A stretch of 64,000 nt of DNA from Curtobacterium caseinilyticum (lineage in GTDB: Bacteria > Actinomycetota > Actinomycetes > Actinomycetales > Microbacteriaceae), in contig NZ_JAUCMN010000001.1 in the NCBI RefSeq assembly GCF_030363035.1, positions 310,001-374,000 on the forward strand, written 5' to 3'. Both the position numbers and the translations under genes were made by a program. The notes beneath the pieces were generated by a model, which searched no databases, had not been told where the DNA came from, and worked only from the letters and a program-made list of their open reading frames with translations. Each line of letters opens with the position of its first letter. Position 1 is the first letter of the stretch. Shown one piece after another: positions 37,431 to 45,300 of the stretch.

Positions 37431-39931
37431 GGTTCGCCTCTGTCCTCACTCGGCCGTCCACGACGCTCGCCGGCCTGCGGACCATCGTAGTCACGCCCTC
37501 CGCGACGACCCTGGTCGTCACGGTCGACCACCGCGACGCCCGTCGTCGTGTCCCGCGCCGGTCCGGACGTCCTCGGACGGCTCCGCGATGCCCGGAGGTC
37601 TCCGTTCCGCAGGGACCGGAGCGAGACGGCTGCACGCCACCGCTCCCGCCGGGTCCGCCCGGCACGCAGGCTCGCGATCGCCGCGCCCGTCGCCGCCCAC
37701 ATCCGGTCCGCGGTACCCGGGTCGACGTCGTCCGGTCCGAACACGCTCCGGTCGGCCAGTGCTGCGAGCCCCGTCCCGCCCTCGCCGGGGGCACCCACCA
37801 CCGCCTCACGACGTGTGGCGGCCCGGCCGACCTCGTGCCCACGGTCGACCAGGGCGTCGCGGTACTCGTCCCATGCCCCGGTGACGCGTGCCCGCGGCGT
37901 CGGCGCCCGTCGTCGCCGCCGCCGTCGCGCCCGCTTCAGCAGCACCACGACGGCGAAGGGCAGGAGCACCAGCACGGCGAGTCCGAGTGTCCCGAGCACC
38001 CACGGCAACGCCGCGAGCAGGATCTGCAACCACAGCGGCTGCACGGGCGGGGTGTCCCGATCGCTCTGCGGCGGCGCCTGCTGGTCCTGGTCCTGCTGCT
38101 CGACGGGCGGCGGCGGCACCACGGTCTCCGGTCGGGTGACCGGCTGCGGCGTCTGGTCCTGCTCGTCCGGGATCTCCCGGACGACGGGGTTCGGGTTGAG
38201 CATCACCCACCCCCACTGGGCCGTGTCCACCTCGACACGCGCCGTCACGTCGGACCCGCGGAGGGTCGTCGTCCCGCCCGCGCCGGTGCCGGATCCGGTC
38301 GTGCCACCGGAGTCGCCTCCGGCGGTGAACCCCATCACCACCCGCGAGGGGAAGCCGATCTGGCGGGCCATCAGTGCGGCGGCGACGGCGTACTGCTCCT
38401 GGTCGCCGATCATGAGCGGCGCCGTCAGCAGTTCCTGGATCCGGTCGGCGCCGTGTCCGGAACGGCTCGCGCGGTCGTCACCCACGCCGTGGCTGACGTA
38501 GCCCGTGCGCTTGAGCGACTCGACGACGGCGACGAGCTTCGCCCCGTCGGTCGCGGCGTCCCCGGTCGTCGCGTCCACGCGTTCCCGCACCGCGTCCGGC
38601 ACCCCGGTCGGGTCGGGCACCGACGCGGTCCCCGGCCGAGCGGAGGCGAGCTGCTCGTCGTCCGGCTGGTCGGGCAGCACCGCGGTGAGGTCGTACCGCG
38701 TGCCCGCGCGGACCCCACCGACGACGGCACCGGTCGCCGTGGTGCGGTCGTAGAAGAACGCTGCGCGGTCACGATCCGCGTCCCTGCCGCGGAACGTCAC
38801 CGACTCCAGGGCACCGACCGTCGGCAGCCACACCCCGCGGTAGCCGTCGACGTCGACGTCGACACGGACGTCGTCGCCGCGGACACCGCGGACGTCCACG
38901 GTGGTCGGCACGCGCTCGAAGGTCCCGGACGCGGACGACCCGTCGTCGCCGCCCACCCGGTAGACGACGCCGTCGTACGTGTCGAGCGTGGCGATCCGCA
39001 CGAAGCCGCCCCGCGGCAGGCCCGTGACACGCAGTTGCGCGGCGTCCGCCACGGAGGCTTCCTCGTACGACCGGAACCCGCTCAACGGGCTGACCTCGTC
39101 ACGCGGGTCGAAGGGCTTGACGACGTCGGTGCGCGCCACCGTCCGACCGGCCGTCGGCGGCGCGACGAGCCCGAGGCCGGTCGCGACGACCGCGGCCGCC
39201 ACGATCGTGCCGGTGCCGACGAGCGCCGGTCGGACGACCGAGCGCCACGCCGGCACCCGTGCGCCGACGGTCGTCGCGACCGCCACCGCTCGCCGCGTGT
39301 GCCGCACCGTCAGCGCCCACACGAGCGCGACGCCGCCGAGCACGACCGCGGTCGCCACCGGGACGTCCAGCTCGCTCGGCCCGACCAGGACGCCCGCCGC
39401 GAAGAGCACGAGCGCCGGGATGCTGGCGGTCTCCGGCCGGGAGGCACGGGTCGCGACGCTCACGGCGGTCACGGTGGCGACGAGGGTCGTCACGAAGTAG
39501 GGGACGAGCAGGGACTCGTAGGAGCCGACCGGCAGGCTGATGGTCACCAACCGCTTCCAGTCGAGGGCGACCCCGGCGAACAGGTCGACGAGTCCCGGGC
39601 CGGTCGGCAGGACCCCCGCGGCTTCGTCCGGCACCGCGGCCGGCACGCCCGTCAGCGCGAAGACCGCGACCGTGAGCACCCCCACCGCGACGGCGGGCAG
39701 TCGCGCGAGGGTCCCGGCGAGGGCGACCACGGACCCGGCTACCACGGCGGTCACCCCGGCGACGACCATCGACCCGTCGCGGTGCACCGGCCACCAGACG
39801 GTGCTCGCCACCGTGACGAGGAGCCACACCGTGAGCGTGCCGCCCGCCAGGCGCAACGGGGCGCGGCGGCGGTCCGAGCGACGATCCGCTCGCCGGGTCG
39901 TCCGCCGCGCGGCGCTCACCGGCGCGCTCAC
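37427..39931 (-). CDS. multi-span transglutaminase-like protein with replaced catalytic triad
   Basis: 834 residues: about six N-terminal membrane helices, a large extracytoplasmic region with a transglutaminase-like domain (about 455-590), one more helix (LQILLAALPWVLGTLGLAVLVLLPFAVVVLL), a basic run and a cytoplasmic tail. This is the TgpA arrangement. The motif expected to read GDCEQ is GDQEQ (Gln511), the catalytic His position is Thr563 (DVTARVEV for DAHAWVEV) and the Asp position is Asn579 (LNPNP for FDPTP). It is probably a pseudoenzyme. The GTG start overlaps the DUF58 stop and the stop overlaps the FHA gene. Confidence 0.85.
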   Translation of the reverse strand: MSAPVSAARRTTRRADRRSDRRRAPLRLAGGTLTVWLLVTVASTVWWPVHRDGSMVVAGVTAVVAGSVVALAGTLARLPAVAVGVLTVAVFALTGVPAAVPDEAAGVLPTGPGLVDLFAGVALDWKRLVTISLPVGSYESLLVPYFVTTLVATVTAVSVATRASRPETASIPALVLFAAGVLVGPSELDVPVATAVVLGGVALVWALTVRHTRRAVAVATTVGARVPAWRSVVRPALVGTGTIVAAAVVATGLGLVAPPTAGRTVARTDVVKPFDPRDEVSPLSGFRSYEEASVADAAQLRVTGLPRGGFVRIATLDTYDGVVYRVGGDDGSSASGTFERVPTTVDVRGVRGDDVRVDVDVDGYRGVWLPTVGALESVTFRGRDADRDRAAFFYDRTTATGAVVGGVRAGTRYDLTAVLPDQPDDEQLASARPGTASVPDPTGVPDAVRERVDATTGDAATDGAKLVAVVESLKRTGYVSHGVGDDRASRSGHGADRIQELLTAPLMIGDQEQYAVAAALMARQIGFPSRVVMGFTAGGDSGGTTGSGTGAGGTTTLRGSDVTARVEVDTAQWGWVMLNPNPVVREIPDEQDQTPQPVTRPETVVPPPPVEQQDQDQQAPPQSDRDTPPVQPLWLQILLAALPWVLGTLGLAVLVLLPFAVVVLLKRARRRRRRRAPTPRARVTGAWDEYRDALVDRGHEVGRAATRREAVVGAPGEGGTGLAALADRSVFGPDDVDPGTADRMWAATGAAIASLRAGRTRRERWRAAVSLRSLRNGDLRASRSRPRTSGPARDTTTGVAVVDRDDQGRRGGRDYDGPQAGERRGRPSEDRGEP

Positions 39932-41340
39932 GCCGCAGCCGCCGATCGGTGCAGGGCCTGACGCAGGTCGTCGAGGTAGCCGATGGTGACCACGGTCAGT
40001 CCGGCGACGCGGAGGAAGCGCGGCGGCGCCTCGGGCTCGCACCGGACCGCGACGACCTCGACCCCGACGGGGAAGCGTGTCGCGGCGAGGCGCAGGGCCG
40101 GCAACCCGACCGAGGACCCGACCACGAGGAACGCGACGGAGATACCCGCGGTGTCCGTCCCGACGATCCGGGCGACCTCGGCGACGGGGAGGCACGAGTC
40201 CGAGAGCCCCACGGTCGCGAACTCGTCGAGGAGCCGGGTCGGGGTGACCGTGGGCAACCGGTGCACGGCGTAGACCGCACGCGCGGCGAACTCGGGGGTC
40301 CGCTCGGAGACGACGACCGAGACCTCCCGGCCGTCGCGGACCGCCCGGGTGCCCAGGGACGCCGCAGCGCTCACGGCCAGCTCGAACTCGTCGTCGTCGG
40401 TGAACTCGCCCCGACCGGTCGCGAGTGCGACGACGAGGTGCGACCGCCGGGTGTCCTCGAACTGCCGCACCATGAGGGAGCCGGACTTCGCGGTGGACCG
40501 CCAGTGGATGGTGCGCGGGTCGTCACCGGGCATGTACTCGCGGATCGCGTGGAAGGCGATGTCCGCGGGCGACAGGTCCGTCGTCGCCTGACCCTCGAGG
40601 TCGCGGACCAGCCCGGTGCTGCTCGACGGGATCGCGATCGTCCGCGGGTGCACGATGACCTGCTCGCGGGCGGTCCAGACGACCTCGCGCCGGACGAGGC
40701 CGACCGGGTCGGCCCGGACGCTCGTGACCGGACCGACGTCGAGCACGCCGCGCCGGACCGTCGGGACGGGCACCTCCTGGTCGAACGTCCCCTGCGGCGC
40801 GACGGCGGGGATCGCGACGTCGACCAGACCGGCACCGACGGGGACCTCGACCGTCGTGGGGACCGACGGCAGGCGCGCCGGGTTCTCCGCCGTGACGACC
40901 ACCCCGGCGGCGTCGCCGACGGCGACCCGGTGCTGGGGCAGGCGCATCCGCACGACGAGTCGCGACCGGCCCACGAGCGCGACCGCGGCGACGACCACGA
41001 GCACTGCGCCGGCGAAGCCGACCACCACCACCTCGCGCAACCCGAACCGGTACCCGACCACGAAGGCGACGAGCGTGACGGCGGCGACCGTCCAACCCAG
41101 GCCGGTGATCACGGACGAGACCTCTGCCCACCCGCGTCGGAGGAGCCTCCAGGCCGCTGCCCAGGCCTTCGCGAGGCCGACGACCGCATCCGCGGCCACC
41201 CCCTCACGGTCACCGACCAGGCGGGTGCGCACGTTGGTGAGCCCGGCGACCGTGGTGGTGCGCTCGGTGACGGCCGGGCCGCGCCGCGACCGCGTCGCCG
41301 AGCGGCGCGACCTCGTCGCGACGGGACGGCGGTCGGTCAC
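39928..41340 (-). CDS. DUF58 family protein
   Basis: 470 residues with a basic N-terminal tail, two adjacent membrane helices (VAAVTLVAFVVGYRF and VVVGFAGAVLVVVAAVALVG) and the DUF58 region with REYMPGDDPRTIHWRSTAKSG. A VWA-like fold follows (HLVVALATGRGEF). DUF58 proteins accompany MoxR ATPases and transglutaminase-like membrane proteins and are thought to be assembled by the ATPase. The GTG start overlaps the moxR stop (GTGA). Confidence 0.9.
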   Translation of the reverse strand: MTDRRPVATRSRRSATRSRRGPAVTERTTTVAGLTNVRTRLVGDREGVAADAVVGLAKAWAAAWRLLRRGWAEVSSVITGLGWTVAAVTLVAFVVGYRFGLREVVVVGFAGAVLVVVAAVALVGRSRLVVRMRLPQHRVAVGDAAGVVVTAENPARLPSVPTTVEVPVGAGLVDVAIPAVAPQGTFDQEVPVPTVRRGVLDVGPVTSVRADPVGLVRREVVWTAREQVIVHPRTIAIPSSSTGLVRDLEGQATTDLSPADIAFHAIREYMPGDDPRTIHWRSTAKSGSLMVRQFEDTRRSHLVVALATGRGEFTDDDEFELAVSAAASLGTRAVRDGREVSVVVSERTPEFAARAVYAVHRLPTVTPTRLLDEFATVGLSDSCLPVAEVARIVGTDTAGISVAFLVVGSSVGLPALRLAATRFPVGVEVVAVRCEPEAPPRFLRVAGLTVVTIGYLDDLRQALHRSAAAA

Positions 41341-42308
41341 GACACCGCTCGGTCGGCGGGTGGCGGGGTCTCCACGAGGAGCTGCGCCACGACGCTCGTG
41401 GCGCTGACGCCGTCGAACTCGGCCTCGGCGTCGAGCACCAGGCGGTGCGCGAGCACCGGGACGGCGAGGGCCTTCACGTCGTCCGGCGTCACGTAGTGGC
41501 GTCCCTGCACCGCCGCGTAGACACGCGCTGCCCGGACGAGGCCCATCGCGCCGCGAACGCTGACCCCGAGTCGGACCTCGCTCGCTCCGCGGGTCGCGTC
41601 GACGAGACGCGCCACGTAGTCGGCGATGGTCGGGTCGACGTGGACGGTCCGGGCGAGCGCCGCCATCTCGGTGACGGTCGCGGCCGGCACGACGCTCGGG
41701 AGCGGCACCGACGCTGACGGCGCCGACGCGGTCTCGAGGATGCGCACGGTCGCGGCGTGGTCGGGGTACCCGATCGACGCTCGCATCAGGAAGCGGTCCA
41801 GTTGCGCCTCCGGCAGACGGTACGTGCCCGCCTGTTCGACGGGGTTCTGCGTCGCGATGACCATGAAGGGCGCCGCGAGCCGGTGGTTCACGCCGTCGAC
41901 CGTGACGGCGGCCTCCTCCATCGCCTCGAGCAGCGCGGACTGCGTCTTCGGGCTGGCGCGGTTGATCTCGTCGGCGAGGACGATGTTCGCGAACACCGGG
42001 CCGCGGTGGAAGTCGAACTCCTGCGTGCGCTGGTCGTAGACGCTGATGCCAGTGATGTCGCCGGGCAGCAGGTCCGGCGTGAACTGGATGCGGTTCGTGG
42101 TCCCCTGCACGCTCTGCGCCAGCGCACGGGCGAGGCTCGTCTTGCCCGTGCCGGGGACGTCCTCGAGCAGCAGGTGGCCCTCGCTGAGCATGGCGGTGAC
42201 GGCGAGCCGGATCACGAACGTCTTCCCGAGGAGCACCTGCTCGACGTTGGTCACGACGCGGCCGGCGACGTCGGCGAACCAGGTGGCCTGCTCGGGGGTC
42301 ATGCTCAT
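41337..42308 (-). CDS. MoxR-family AAA+ ATPase
   Basis: 323 residues. Walker A is DVPGTGKTSLARALAQ, the MoxR signature is FTPDLLPGDITG, Walker B is VLADEINRASPKTQSALLEAMEE, sensor 1 is IATQNPVEQAGTY, and the C-terminal lid starts near VRLGVSVRGAMGL. MoxR proteins act as chaperones for VWA/DUF58 partners. The first ATG is 42308; an alternative is 42302. It lies 75 nt after the giant surface protein gene and is coupled to the DUF58 gene. Confidence 0.95.
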   Translation of the reverse strand: MSMTPEQATWFADVAGRVVTNVEQVLLGKTFVIRLAVTAMLSEGHLLLEDVPGTGKTSLARALAQSVQGTTNRIQFTPDLLPGDITGISVYDQRTQEFDFHRGPVFANIVLADEINRASPKTQSALLEAMEEAAVTVDGVNHRLAAPFMVIATQNPVEQAGTYRLPEAQLDRFLMRASIGYPDHAATVRILETASAPSASVPLPSVVPAATVTEMAALARTVHVDPTIADYVARLVDATRGASEVRLGVSVRGAMGLVRAARVYAAVQGRHYVTPDDVKALAVPVLAHRLVLDAEAEFDGVSATSVVAQLLVETPPPADRAVS

Positions 42309-42383
42309 GCGGTGGGTCCTCGTTCTCGAAGGGCTCGTGGTGCTCGGCGGGTCGGCGGATCGTCGGGTCGGCGGGTCGGAACT

Positions 42384-45300
42384 CTAGCCCGCGGCAGGGT
42401 CGCCCGGGTTTCCGGCGGGCGGCGGGTCGGCGGGCGCGGCTTGGCCGGTGACGTCGCGGACGGCGCCGACCGGGTCCTGCTTCCCGTTCACGGTCGCCTT
42501 GACACGGATGGAGTCGTAGCCGTCGGGGACGGGGTCCGAGGTCGACCAGGGCGCGTTGGTGTCCGGATTCGTGTCCGAGCAGACCAGGACCAACCCGGTC
42601 CGGCAGTACGAGACCTGGTACCCGTCGGGGCCGATGCGGCCGTTGTTGTCCGGTGCGTTCACCACCGGTGCCTGACCCACGACCGCGCTCGCCACGCTCG
42701 CACGGGTCGTGAAGGCGATGGCCCGCACCGGCTCGCTGGACGCGCAGTACTGGCCCTCGGTTGCACAGGAGGTGAAGACGACGGTCGTCTCGAGGCCGTA
42801 CCCCGACCCGGCGCCCAGCGCCGCCGAGCCCGAGAACCGCACCGGCGTTCCCCCGTTCACCGAGTAGTACAGGTAGGGCGACGTTCCCACAGCGGTGGCT
42901 CGGAGTCCCCACGTCGGCGAGCTCCCGGAATCCTGCACCGCGTCGACGCTGCCGGTCGGTGCGTCCGGCGTGCGGAAGCCCTGGACCGCCGCCGGCTGGG
43001 ACGCCGTGCAGAACAGACCGTTGTCCGCGAGCGCGACGTACCGGTACTGGCTCGTGATCCGGTCGTTCGCCGTCGCGCCGTTCCACACGTACTCGGCGCC
43101 GGTCGTCGAGCACCCCGAGGGGATCGGGGTGGCGCTCGAGTACTTCGCGATCCGCCAGTTCGCGCTGCCGCCCGCCCAGTCCGACTCGGAGGCGCGGAGC
43201 GAGACCGCGGTCGCGTCGCCGTCCGCGGCACCGGTCGCGCTCAGCTGCGGGGTGGCCGGCGCGCCGACCGCCGCCCCGGTCGCGGATGCCGTGTTCCACT
43301 GGACCGGGCTCCCGTCGCGGTCGGCGGCGTTGCGGGCGGAGACACGGACGGTGTACTCCGCGCCGCTCTGCGCGCCGGGGAACGACACGCTGGTCGCCGT
43401 TCCGGTGTTCCTGGTGCTCGAGAGGCCCGGACCCTCGATCGTGACGACGTGGTTCGACACGGCGGACCCACCGTTCGGCGTGCTGACGGCGTCCCACGTG
43501 ACGTCGAGCTGGTCCGGGGTCGTGCTGCTCGGCGTGACGCGCAGGCCCTTCGGCGCGGCGGGCACGAAGTCGGCACTGATGGCAGCGGACGTCGCCGACG
43601 GCGCGGAGTCGCCGACGGCGTTCGTCGCGACGACCGAGAACCGGTAGGACGCCGCCGGGTCGAGTCCGGTGATCGTGCACACCGTCGAGGTCCCGCAGTC
43701 CTCCGCGATGCCGTTCGTGCCCTCGATGCGGTAGCCGGTGATGGGCGAGTTGTTCGCCTGGGGTGCCGCCCACGACAGGGTGGCCTGACCGCCACGGAAG
43801 GTACCGGTCCGGCTCGGCGCACCCGGGGCGTCGGGCACGTCCTGCACCGAGACGGTCACGTCCGCCCAGACGGACCGGCTCGGATCGCGCGTGGCGTCGG
43901 CGACCTGGTACTGCAGATGGGCGTCGACGGGCTTCGCGCTCCGGGACACGGCGACCTGCAGGCGGGAGCGGTCGGCGCTCGGCGTCACGCTGACGCCAGC
44001 GGGCAGGGCGCCGGCGAGGCCGCGGATCGCCACGACCCGCAGCGGCTCGTCGGGGAAGGGGTTGGTGGCCTGGTCGTTGGCGAGGACGTCGATGGTCGAC
44101 GTCCTCCCACGCTCGACCACGGCGCGGTCCGCTCCGGGCTGCACGAGCGGCAGTGTCGACCCGACGATGCCGATCTGCACGACGCCGGCCCGGCCGGCGT
44201 TCGTGTCGTCACCGACACCGATCCCGATCGACGCCGTCGTGTCCTTCGGCGCCGTCTCGGCGACGGCGATCCGCAGCTGCTGGCCCTGGACGGTCGCGGT
44301 CGTCCCCTGCCCGGGCTGGCTGACGACCGAGTACCGGAGCTCGCGGACGTCGTCCGGGTAGGGGTAGTCGGTCAGCTTCGTGAGGTCGATGGTCCGTGTG
44401 TCGCCGGGCTGCATGTCGATCGTGGAGCCGGTGAACGCGGGTGGTTGGTTCGATCGCGGCGTCACCTTGATCGGGAGGACGAGCGTCGCCACCCGGCCCT
44501 TGCCGCCGTTCGCGGCGGACCCGTCGGTGACCTCGAACGAGATCGACGCGTTGCCGTAGTACAACTTCGACGACGTGAACTGCAGCGTGGACCGGTCGAC
44601 GACCAGCTCCTGCCCGTTCGCGTGCGTCGCCTTCACGGTGCCGCGGTCCGTGAGCTGTGCGGTGCGGCCGTTCGCCGTGACGACGTAGCGGTCGAGTGGG
44701 ATCCGGACCGTCGCCTCGCTCTTCACGGTCACGACCCCTGCGCTGCGGTCGACCTGCGGCAGGGCGTCGTCGAACCCGGGGACGTGGATGAACCCGTAGG
44801 ACACGACGTCGGGATGGTCCGTCCGCGCCACGGAGAACGGGATCACCTGTGACGCGTCGGTGAGCTGCACGGTGATGCGGCGGTCCGGGGTCACGCGCGC
44901 GGTGTCGCCGTACCCGTCGACCACACCGACGGCGAGCCGCGACGTCGAACCCTCGGCGAAGAAGACGTTGCGGAGCACGTCGACGGTCACGTTCTGTCGT
45001 CGCAGGATGTCCTGCAGGTCGAGCGTCGTGTCCTCGACCTCGGGACGGAGCGGTGGCGCGTCCTGGTCCACGGTGACCGTGAGGAATGCGGTGCTCGAGC
45101 CGCCGCTCGGGTTCGTCACGGTGTAGAGGACGGCGAAGTCGCCCTCGGTCGCCGATCGCGGCGGGGTCACGCGGACCTGGCTGCGTCGCAGGACCTCCGC
45201 GGTCACGCCGTCGGCGGTCGCTTCGGCCGCCGTGACGGAGAGCTGGCCGCCCTCCGGGTCGGAGTCGTTCTGCAGGACCCGGACGGTCACCGAACCACCC

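Noticed and set aside
41757..44852. 1,031-codon open frame on the plus strand
   Set aside because: Antisense to moxR and the giant surface protein; an artefact of the G+C bias.
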